DNA of 64,000 bases from positions 3,222,647-3,286,646 of the forward strand of contig CM053030.1 in the NCBI GenBank assembly GCA_028564925.1, given 5' to 3'. The stretch is from Lithobates sylvaticus (lineage: Eukaryota; Chordata; Amphibia; Anura; Ranidae). This document shows positions 41,680-52,600 of the stretch, in pieces. The translations under genes and the position numbers were made by a program. Positions within the stretch are counted from its first letter, which is position 1. Each line of letters starts with the position of its first letter. A model generated the notes under the pieces. It saw nothing but the letters and a program-made list of their open reading frames with translations. It had not been told where the DNA came from and made no database searches.

Positions 41680-42279
41680 CTTATGACAATAACTTGCATA
41701 TTAGCCTTTAAAATTAGCACTTGAGATTTTTCCCATAGACTTTTAAAGGGTGTTCCGCGGCTTTTTGAATTTGCCGCGAACACCCCAAATTGTTCGCTGT
41801 TCGGTGAACAGGCAATGTTCGAGTCGAACTCGAAGCTCATCCCTACTGCCCACGGCCCTCTTTTGGGTGGGCACATCCATATATAGGGGGGTCACCTTTG
41901 GACACTCTTCATTCTGCTCCGGTTCCTGGGTCCTGTTCTGGCGCTCCGGTCTCTTCTCACTCTTTGAGCTTTGATCTCTCTTGGTTGAGATGCACAACAT
42001 ATGGGATAAAACACACATATCTGGAATTCTTGTCCCTGAAGAAGACTTCTACGCTATCCGTTGAAACGCGTTGGGTTTCCTCTGTCCCTCTGACAGTGGA
42101 ATTGGGTTGTTCCAGTTTTTCTGTCCCACTTTGTTCTTTTTCACCCTGTGTTTGTTTTTTATCATCTAATACTTATTGTGTCATCTCTATATTTATATAA
42201 TAATATATTTTCTATTTTATAAGAATTACTTTTGTACATAGTCCATTAAAGTCCCACTTTTACACTCTAATTATGTGGG

Positions 42280-42774
42280 GACCGCCCATGCGGAGCACCT
42301 GATCCCCGTGGTAAACGCCTTTTAGAATGAATGCTCATGTGCAGCACCTCACACTGGGGTGACCCTGCGATCCCGGGGGCACAGCATGAGGTCTGTCCCA
42401 GCAAATCAGGAACGATCGGCATCTATGGGAACAGACGCAGAATTATTGTCCCTGTGCTGGGAGGTCACTCTTCATCATGGCGGTCCGCAGGTTTCAGGGC
42501 GGGGGAGGGGTGTTCGGATAGCCGGAATACGATGGAAATCTCCTTTATATTTCCCCCGTCTCTTCTGTGAGCGCGGTGCAGGCGGAGAGTCTTGGCCGGC
42601 GTTCCGGTTATATGAACCACAATTGGCTCTTTTTTCCGAGAGTCCGTCCCGGATATTCCCAGCCGGAAATATTTGTGGATGAAATTCTCCAATTACAAAG
42701 AATTCTGAGGACTGAAGAGAATTCCTTCTGTCCTGAGAGAATTCACAAAGATGTTTCATTTCTGTGACTCCCCA
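42280..42774. other. unique, CpG-containing segment
   Basis: Moderately GC-rich sequence between the foldback and the C-rich array. An ATG in good context (CATCATGGCGG) near 42475 opens only a short frame. No splice or family evidence, so I do not call a gene. Confidence 0.35.
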
Positions 42775-43512
42775 TGAGGACCCCCCTCCCCCGTCACCTC
42801 CACCCCCCACCACTGACATCAACCCCCCATCACCTCCACCCCCCCCCCACCATTGACATCAACCCCCCATCACCTCCACCCCCCACCACTGACATATACC
42901 CCCCCTCACCTGCACCCCCCACCACTGACATCAACCCCCCATCACCTGCACCCCCCCACCACTGACATCAACCCCCCCTTCACCTGCTCCCCCCACCACT
43001 GACATCAACCTGCACCCCCCACCAATGACATCAACCCCCCGTCACCTGCACCCCCCACCACTGATATCAACCCCCCATCACCTGCACCCCCCACCACTGA
43101 CATCAACCCCCCGTCACCTGCACCCCCCCCCCACCACTGACCCCCCCACTCAACCCCCCGTCACCTGCACCCCCCACCACTGATATCAACCCCCCATCTC
43201 CTGCACCCCCCACCACTGACATCAACCCCCCCATCTCCTGCACCCCTCACCACTGACATCAACCCCCCGTCACCTGCACCCCCCCCCCACCACTGACATC
43301 AACCCCCCCGTCACCTGCACCCCCCACCACTGATATCAACCCCCCTGTCACCTGCACCCCCCACCACGGACATGAACCCCCCCGACACCTGCGCCCCCAC
43401 CACTGACATCAACCCCCCGTCACCTGCACCCCCCACCACTGACATCAACCCCCCCCCCCCCGTCACCTGCACCCCCCACCCCCCACCACTGACATCATAA
43501 AAAAAATACTTC
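42775..43512. repeat. C-rich minisatellite, ~30-36 bp unit
   Basis: About 22 copies of a unit with CACCCCCCACCACTGACATC and AACCCCCC. The + strand is rich in C-runs and the - strand in G-runs, so G-quadruplex or i-motif folding is plausible. Unit length varies with the C-runs, so there is no long frame. Confidence 0.93.
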
Positions 43513-43963
43513 ACCCCTCCCCCCCCCCCATGGGCTCCTTTCTTCCAGCTGATGTAGAATACAATGCTGGTAGAGACAAGTACTCACCTGTATTTAGGGT
43601 CCCCTCAGGATCCCATCCCCCCACCCATGTCCCGGCTGTGACCCCCCCCCCCCCCCACCGCTCTGGTCTTCTCACCACCCCATGTTACTGAGGTCATCAT
43701 GTACAATGCAGGGTGAGCTGCCACCCAGGCCCAGACAGGGGGGTGGGGGCAGGAGGGGCGCCTGCCCTGGGCACTGTGGTATCATGGATTGTATCTCTTC
43801 CCGCGCTCATCGCTGTGGGCGGGGATTATTGCTATTCTAATCCTTCTCATCCATTGGAGGATAAACATTACACATGTGGAGACCCGGATGTGTTTGTTTG
43901 GATGGATTTACTGTATCATGAAGGTGAATAGTGACATATACCCGCTTATTTGTGTTGAAAAAT
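43513..43963. other. spacer between arrays
   Basis: Contains C-runs (around 43640) and otherwise unique sequence. A 72-codon open frame at 43713-43931 has no family match or start support. Nothing else seen. Confidence 0.4.
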
Positions 43964-45982
43964 CAATGATACAATGCTACACAGACACAATGATACAATG
44001 CTACACAGACACCATGATACAATGCTACACAGACACAATGATACACAGACACAATGATACAATGCTACACAGACACAATGATACACAGACACAATGATAC
44101 AATGCTACACAGACACAATGATACAACGCTACACAGACACAATGATACAACGCTACACAGACACAATGATACAACGCTACACAGACACAATGATACAACG
44201 CTACACAGACACAAGGATACAATGCTACACAGACACAATGATACACAGACACCATGATACAATGCTACACAGACACAATGATACACAGACACAATGATAC
44301 AATGCTACACAGACACAATGATACAACGCTACACAGACACAATGATACAACGCTACACAGACACAATGATACAACGCTACACAGACACAAGGATACAATG
44401 CTACACAGACACAATGATACAACGCTACACAGACACAATGATACAACGCTACACAGACACAATGATACAACGCTACACAGACACAATGATACAACGCTAC
44501 ACAGACACAATGATACAACGCTACACAGACACAAGGATACAATGCTACACAGACACAATGATACACAGACACCATGATACAATGCTACACAGACACAATG
44601 ATACACAGACACAATGATACAATGCTACACAGACACAATGATACAATGCTACACAGACACAATGATACAACGCTACACAGACACAATGATACAACGCTAC
44701 ACAGACACAATGATACAACGCTACACAGACACAATGATACAACGCTACACAGACACAATGATACAATGCTACACAGACACAATGATACACAGACACCATG
44801 ATACAATGCTACACAGACACAATGATACACAGACACAATGATACAATGCTACACAGACACAATGATACAATGCTACACAGACACAATGATACAACGCTAC
44901 ACAGACACAATGATACAACGCTACACAGACACAAGGATACAATGCTACACAGACACAATGATACAACGCTACACAGACACAATGATACAACGCTACACAG
45001 ACACAATGATACAACGCTACACAGACACAATGCTACAATGCTACACAGACACAATGCTACACAGACACAATGCTACACAGACACAATGCTACAATGCTAC
45101 ACAGACACAATGACACAATGCTACACAGACACAATGATACAATGCTACACAGACACAATGATACAATGCTACACAGACACAATGCTACACAGACACAATG
45201 ATACAACGCTACACAGACACAATGATACAATGCTACACAGACACAATGATACAACGCTACACAGACACAATGATACAACGCTACACAGACACAATGATAC
45301 AATGCTACACAGACACAATGATACAATGCTACAGAGACACAATGATACAACGCTACACAGGCACAATGCTACACAGACATAATGACACAATGCTACACAG
45401 ACACAATGCTACACAGACACAATGATACAATGCTACACAGACACAATGATACAATGCTACACAGACACAATGATACAATGCTACACAGACACAATGATAC
45501 AATGCTACACAGACATAATGATACAATGCTACACAGACATAATGATACAATGCTACACAGACACAATGATACAATGCTACACAGACACAATGCTACACAG
45601 ACACAATGATACAATGCTGCACAGACACAATGCTACACAGACACAATGATACAATGCTACACAGACACAATGATACAATGCTACACAGAGACAATGCTAC
45701 ACAGACACAATGATACAATGCTACACAGACACAATGATACAATGCTACACAGACACAATGATACAATGCTACACAGACACAATGATACAACGCTACACAG
45801 ATACAATGCTACACAGACACAATGATACAATGCTACACAGACACAATGATACAATGCTACACAGACAAAATGATACAATGCTACACAGACACAATGATAC
45901 AACGCTACACAGACACAATAATACAACGCTACACAGACACAATGCTGCACAGACACAATGATACAATGCTACACAGACATAA
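43964..45982. repeat. 24-bp minisatellite (GATACAATGCTACACAGACA)
   Basis: About 85 units, mostly 24 bp, with ATGATACAATGC/ATGATACAACGC variants and occasional 16-bp short units that drop the GATACAAT part. The 8-codon period keeps frames open on both strands (MIQRYTDT on +, VALYHCVC on -). Not coding. Confidence 0.96.
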
Positions 45983-46555
45983 TCATAGGGACGTTTTTCT
46001 GAACAGTTAAGAAAAGGTTCAGAAATTGTGAATGTTCTCCAAACCTCATTGAGTCCTGGAGATCAATGTCGCCCGTTCTCAGTATAGGCAAGAACATGGG
46101 GGGGGGGCATGGGGGGACATGGGGGGCAAAAAAGAAAAAATCCTTTAACTAGCAGACCTGTGAAGTGGTCCATCTATATCCATTTATATCCATCTATATA
46201 CATCTATATACAACCTTCTGCACATCACTGACATTTACAGAATAAAATACCATTTTAATGGCTGGTAAATGACATTTCCCGGCCTCCTCACTCTGTTGGG
46301 TATTCGGCTGTATTAGACCCTCATGCAGAATATGCTGGTCTGGTCTGGTATGGATTGTAAGGGGGTCTCCTGCAATCATCATTGTGTGTAGATGAGTCGT
46401 CTATGGTGGGGGGATTGGGGGTGGAGGATTGGGGGGGGGGAATTGGGGGGATAATGGGCACTGCGGCAGAGAATTGGGAGGTTCAGGGCTCAGTGTTTGC
46501 GGGTCGGAGTGCCACAATTTGGGGTCTCCCAGTAATTTTTTCACCCTCCATTCAG
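45983..46555. other. unique region upstream of the signal-peptide exon
   Basis: Holds a G-rich run near 46097-46127, a short TATATCCATCTATATACATC repeat near 46168-46206, and GGTCTGGTATGGATT at 46342-46356, a 15-bp match to the interior of the hAT foldback (39841-39855), so a repeat relic. It ends with a pyrimidine tract and CAG (46553-46555), the acceptor of the first coding exon. Confidence 0.5.
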
Positions 46556-46669
46556 GCAGAACACAAGAAAAGTCGTAGCGGAGTCGATATGAGAATGGCG
46601 GCGTACCTGGCTGTGGCGCTGGTTGTCCTGAGTGTCATCGCAGAGGTGGAGAGTTCCAGAGACAAAGCT
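46556..46669 (+). CDS. exon 1 of coding series: 5' UTR and signal peptide
   Basis: Acceptor CACCCTCCATTCAG precedes 33 bp of untranslated sequence and ATG at 46589; a second in-frame ATG follows two codons later. The 27 codons read MRMAAYLAVALVVLSVIAEV then ESSRDKA: short n-region, a 12-residue hydrophobic core, likely cleavage after VIA (18) or near S22. Donor GCT|GTGAGG, phase 0. The acceptor shows that at least one untranslated exon lies upstream. Confidence 0.72.
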
Positions 46670-49600
46670 GTGAGGGAAAAATCTTCTACAATTATTATGA
46701 TTTATATGGGGGGGTGTGTATGAAGTGGGGTATGGAGCGCCCCCTGTCTGCTGTGTGTATGAAGTGGGGTATGGAGCGCCCCCTGTCTGCTGTGTGTATG
46801 AAGTGGGGTATGGAGCGCCCCCTGCTTGCCGAGTGTATGAAGTGGGGTATGGAGCGCCCCCTGTTTTCTGTGTGTATGAAGTGGGGTATGGAGCGCCCCC
46901 TGTTTGCTGTGTGTATGAAGTGGGGTATGGAGCGCCCCCTGCTTGCTGTGTGTATGAAGTGGGGTATGGAGCGCCCCCTGTTTGCTGTGTGTATGAAGTG
47001 GGGTATAGAGCGCCCCCTGTTTGCTGTGTGTATGAAGTGGGGTATAGAGCGCCCCCTGTTTGCTGTGTGTATGAAGTGGGGTACAGAGCGCCCCCTGTTT
47101 GCTGTGTGTATGAAGTGGGGTATAGAGCGCCCCCTGTTTGCTGTGTGTATGAAGTGGGGTATAGAGCGCCCCCTGTTTGCTGTGTGTATGAAGTGGGGTA
47201 CAGAGCGCCCCCTCTTTGCTGTGTGTATGAAGTGGGGTATAGAGCGCCCCCTGTTTGCTGTGTGTATGAAGTGGGGTATAGAGCGCCCCCTGTTTGCTGT
47301 GTGTATGAAGTGGGGTATAGAGCGCCCCCTGTTTGCTGTGTGTATGAAGTGGGGTACAGAGCGCCCCCTGCTTGCCGAGTGTATGAAGTGGGGTATGGAG
47401 TGCCCCCTGTTTGCTGTGTGTATGAAGTGGGGTATAGAGCGCCCCCTGCTTGCTGTGTGTATGAAGTGGGGTATAGAGCGCCCCCTGTTTGCTGTGTGTA
47501 TGAAGTGGGGTATAGAGCGCCCCCTGCTTGCTGTGTGTATGAAGTGGGGTATGGAGCGCCCCCTGCTTGCTGTGTGTATGAAGTGGGGTATAGAGCGCCC
47601 CCTGCTTGCTGTGTGTATGAAGTGGGGTACGAAGCGCCCCCTGCTTGCTGTGTGTATGAAGTGGGGTACAGAGCGCCCCCTGTTTACTGTGTGTATGAAG
47701 TGGGGTACGGAGCGCCCCCTGTTTACTGTGTGTATGAAGTGGGGTACGGAGCGCCCCCTGCTTGCTGTGTGTATGAAGTGGGGTACAGAGCGCCCCCCTG
47801 ATTGTCATGTGTATGAAGTGGGGTACAGAGCGCCCCCTGCTTGCTGTGTGTATGAAGTGGGGTACAGAGTGCCCCCCTGATTGTCATGTGTATGAAGTGG
47901 GGGACAGAGCGCCCCCTGATTGTCATGTGTATGAAGTGGGGTACAGAGCGCCCCCTGATTGTCATGTGTATGAAGTGGGGGACAGAGCGCCCCCTGATTG
48001 TCATGTGTATGAAGTGGGGTACAGAGCGCCCCCTGTTTGTCATGTGTATGAAGTGGGGTACGGAGCGCCCCCTGTTTGTCATGTGTATGAAGTGGGGTAT
48101 GGAGCGCCCCCTGTTTGTCATGTGTATGAAGTGGGGTACAGAGCGCCCCCTGTTTGTCATGTGTATGAAGTGGGGTACGGAGCGCCCCCTGTTTGTCATG
48201 TGTATGAAGTGGGGGACAGAGCGCCCCCTGATTGTCATGTGTATGAAGTGGGGTACAGGGTGCCCCCTGCTTGTCATGTGTATGAAGTGGGGTATGGAGC
48301 GCCCCCTGTTTGTCATGTGTATGAAGTGGGGTACAGAGCGCCCCCTGTTTGTCATGTGTATGAAGTGGGGTATGGAGCACCCCCTGTTTGCTGTGTGTAT
48401 GAAGTGGGGTACAGAGCGCCCCCTGATTGTCATGTGTATGAAGTGGGGTACAGAGCGCCCCCTGATTGTCATGTGTATGAAGTGGGGTACAGAGCGCCCC
48501 CTGTTTGTCATGTGTATGAAGTGGGGTATGGAGCACCCCCTGTTTGCTGTGTGTATGAAGTGGGGTACAGAGCGCCCCCTGATTGTCATGTGTATGAAGT
48601 ATGGTACAGAGCGCCCCCTGATTGTCATGTGTATGAAGTGGGGTACAGAGCGCCCCCTGTCTGCCGGGCCACAAGTCGGTGGCATTTGAACCTTTATCTG
48701 GAGAATGTGGGCTCCTCATTGTCCTCATACAGAGATGATCTTCCTCTTATATCTCCTCTCAGTGACTCGGCTTTATGTCTCTTCACATTCTCTCTCTGTT
48801 CATGTCCTGTAGGTGCGGAGCTCTGCCCCTGCGGAGCCCATGAGGAGGCGGGGTCTTGTGACTCAGCGGGGGCGGAAGAAGACGATCTGGTCCTATAATC
48901 CCGGACACCGATCCCTGGCCTTCCTGGTGAGAGCGCCGTCTAGTGGTGAAAATTGGGGCAACACCCCAATAGTTTGGTCATGACAATATGAACTCTGATT
49001 TATGGGGGGGGGGGAGGGGTGGTATGTCATGAACCCCTCCAGGACTACATATCCCCCTGTAATTTGTTTATCTGTTGATCCTGCCAGGAGTTCTGTTACT
49101 TCCCACTTCCTGTGACAGGGTGACATCACAGTGAAATCACACAGCAATGTTGTCACCCTGAGGACAGGAAATAGGGAATCCATCAAGGAATTCATATACT
49201 GAATATTATCAGATCCCAGAATATAAGATTTATTATAGGGGGGTCCACAATACCCCGGAATGGTGTCACATCCTGATTATATTTCTGTGTTTTGCTCAGG
49301 TTGCTGGAGAAATAGAAGTGGTTTCCCCTCCCCCGGTGGATGCGGTGACCGGAGTGGAGTATCGATGCCTCGGCTGCTGCGGAGAGAGAGCACCATTTGG
49401 GGTAAATTGCCCCATGTGGGGTGGGGGGGGGGCATCAGGGTCTGAGATTATAAAAGTAAAAATATATCCATTCACAAGTCACCCATACCAGGGGCAGATA
49501 CTACGGTGTCACCGGGGACAGCACAGGGTCCCAGTCCTCAGTGTACCAGTAGAGGGTAATATACCCATCCCAGGGGCAGATATTATGGTGTCACCAAGGA

Positions 49601-52600
49601 CAGCACAGGGTCCCAGTCCTCAGTGTACCAGTAGAGGGTGAAATACCCATACCAGGGGCAGATGCCATGGTGTCACCAAGGACAGCAAACGGTCCCAACC
49701 ATCAGCACACCAGCAGCAGGTCAGATACCCATACCAGGGGCATATATTATGGTGTCACCAAGGACAGAAAAGGGTCCCAGCTCTGAGTGTGGCAGCGGTG
49801 GGTCATAGACCCATACCAGGGGCAGAAACCATGGTGTCACTGGGGACAGCACAAGGTCCCAACCCTCAATGCACCAGCAGTGGGTGATATAAACATACCA
49901 GGGGCAGATACTGCATTGTCACCGGGGACAGCACAGGGTCCCAGTCCTCAGTGTACTAGTAGACGGTGATATACCTATACTGGGGCAGATACCATGGTGT
50001 CACTGGGGACAGCACAGGACCCCAACCCTCAGCATGCCACTAGCAGGTGATATACCCATACCAGGGGCAGATACTATGGTGTCACCAAGGACAGCACAGG
50101 GTCCCAGCTCTGAGTGTGGCAGCGGTGGGTCATAATCCCATACCAGGGGCAGATGCTATGGTGTCACCAAGGACAGCACAGGGTCCCAGCTCTGAGTGTG
50201 GCAGCAGTGGGTCATAGACACATACCAGGTGCAGATGCCATGGTGTCACCAAGGACAGCACAGGGTCCCAACCCTCAGCACACCAGCAGCAGGTGAGATA
50301 CCCATACCAGGGGCATATATTATGGTGTCACCAAGGACAGCAAAGGGTCCCAGCTCTGAGTGTGGCAGCGGTGGGTCATAGACCCATACGAGGGGCAGAT
50401 CCCATTGTGTCACTGGGGACAGCACAGGGTCCAAGTCCTCAGTGTACCAGTAGAGGGTGATATACCCATACCAGGGGCAGATCCCATGGTGTCACCAAGG
50501 ACAGCACAGGGTCTGAGCCCTCAATGCACCAGCAGTGGGTAATATACACATACCAGGGGCAGATACTGCATTGTCACCTGGGACAGCACAGGGTCCCAGT
50601 CCTCAGTGTACCAGTAGAGGTTGATATACCTATACTGGGGCAGATACCATGGTGTCACTGGGGACAGCACAGGACCCCAACCCTCAGCATGCCAGCAGCA
50701 GGTGATATACACCTACCAGGGGTAGATACTATGGTGTCACCAAGGACAGCAGAGGGTCCCAGCTCTGAGTGTGGCAGCGGTGGGTCATATACCCATACCA
50801 GGGGCAGATCCCACGGTGTCACCAAAGGTAGCACAGGGTCCGAGCCCTCAGTGTACCATCAGCGGATGATATACACATACCAGGGACAGACACTGTGGTG
50901 TCACCGGGGGGACAAACACAGGGTCCCAGCACCAGCAGTGGGTGATTCTTATTTGGAGAATTCATAGATCTCCATACACTGCCCATGCCTCCAGTGTTCA
51001 TGTTTGGGTGGCGGGTTGAAGGTTGATCCTTCGTGTTGGAAAGCCATCGCAGATATGGCTCAGGATTTGCTGGACACATGACTGAGCCCTTCTTGTTTTA
51101 TTGGAAACGACTGAAACAGGAAGTGACATCACCGCCGTGTAGTTCTGTTAGAAAGGACATTACATTATACAAACAGTAAATACTGCCACCTAGTGGCTGA
51201 ACTAGTAATCACAGTATATTCTATGAGAATGGTTGCTGGACCTCTGTCTGTATGAACATCATGCTAACATATCTCTTTTCTCTCCTCAGAGTAAAACGAC
51301 CTCATCCCCGCAGCCATCGAACAAAGTGGGTCGGCTCGTCCTTCGCCCCGAGGGTTTAGCTGTGATTGGAACAGAACCGAACTCTGTGAACGACCGGTGT
51401 CTGGGCTGCTGCGAGGACAGCGTGACTCCCATCAATGAAGTGATGACTACGGTGAGACGTGGGTGGGGGGCTGAGACACGGGGCACACCCTGATATCCCC
51501 GGAATATTCTAATTATTTCTGGTGTGATAATTACAAAGCATGTAGATTGATGACGAGGTACATTAAGGAAATACAAGGGTCAAATCAAAGGAGCTTACAG
51601 TCTAAACCGGGAGAATGTCAGAATGTGGAGATCTGAACACATTGTCATGATGGAGGAGACAGTGCTGCCCTCTGGGGGTACTGGGGAAATCCTGGGGGGA
51701 GTCTGATTGGTCTGCCTTGCCTTTCATTTTGCCTCTAGCCAGTCCAGCACTTGGCATCTTCACCATGGACACTGGGTGACCTAGCCTGGCACTGAGCTGA
51801 GACGGAAGTGCGGCACCAAACAGGCAGACACGTTTCAGGGGCTATGCTCCCTTCATCAGGGCTCGTAGAGGACAGAGTCTGTTTACCTGTTGTGTGAGGA
51901 GGAAATCATGTATGTTCTTGATGGGAGATGTTCAGTATTTTTAGTTGCAATCTGCCACACTTATCAGCAGCTGGCGGTTGCTGCCTGACCTAATGCATTT
52001 CTGCAGCTAAGCCTTTCCCATTGGTGAAGAAGGCTGGGCGCATGGCCAATATCTGCATATGCTCATATTGCAGGCTGTGCTCAAGATTTGGGTTTACAGA
52101 TGCCCACACATCTGCGCCTATGAACTGGCTTTGGCACCAATCACCCCGTTTGAAAAGTCCAACACAACCTAGGAGAGTTGCTGAGTGATCGTCAGCTCTT
52201 GTGACTCGTGACCTGACCCATGTTCTGCTATCTTCTGTTTGGCCTGGCTCGCCTCCTGACTCCATTGTATGGGCGTCTCCCACTCCTGACCTTGGCTTGT
52301 TTCCTGATTTCCCCCTCTGCCTGCTGTCTTGGTGCCTCTGCTGCTCTTCTGATCTCCACCCTGGCCTGGACTCTGACTTCACTCCTACTTTCTGAATTGG
52401 TGTTTCCCTACTGTTGCTGACTTCTGTTCCTCCTGACTACATCTCTACATCCTGCACCCGTGTGTTCCTGTGCCCGATATCTGCACAGATCTGGTCCGAA
52501 ACTCCACTCTGCACTTTAACTCACCGATTCCACCAGACCACTCTTTGTCCTGCTACACCAGGCCACTACTGGTCCTGCTACACCAGGCCACTACTGGTCC

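Larger units (their letters stand above)
39108..41845. mobile_element. hAT foldback element, 2.74 kb, 8-bp target duplication
   Basis: Terminal inverted repeat TAGGGATGAGC is perfect, and the element is flanked by CTGCCCAC at 39100-39107 and 41846-41853. These 8-bp duplications and TAGGG ends fit the hAT superfamily. The whole element is one large inverted repeat; for example 40440-40487 pairs with about 40651-40698, leaving a loop of about 160 bp with GC boxes. No transposase is visible, so it is non-autonomous. It sits inside the loop of the 38308-42264 foldback. Confidence 0.85.
38308..42264. mobile_element. foldback element with 15-bp target duplication
   Basis: CTCTAATTATGTGGG occurs directly before (38293-38307) and directly after (42265-42279) the element. 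Inside, 38392-38815 is the inverted complement of about 41857-42261, with moderate divergence. The left end has an extra 84 bp with no partner. Without the hAT in its loop the element would be about 1.2 kb. Both arms carry CTGAAGA...GAAACGCGTT, at 38579-38616 (minus) and 42036-42072 (plus). A 15-bp duplication suggests target-primed (LINE or Penelope-type) insertion rather than a cut-and-paste element. No protein is encoded. Confidence 0.65.

Noticed and set aside
44025-45990. Cys/Val/Leu-rich minus frames resembling membrane segments
   Set aside because: 24-bp minisatellite on the reverse strand.
46702-48898. Frames of 270-390 codons with MKWGTERPL or CVYEVGYRAPP repeats
   Set aside because: 39-bp intronic array; the real exon at 48813 uses a different frame from the longest of them.
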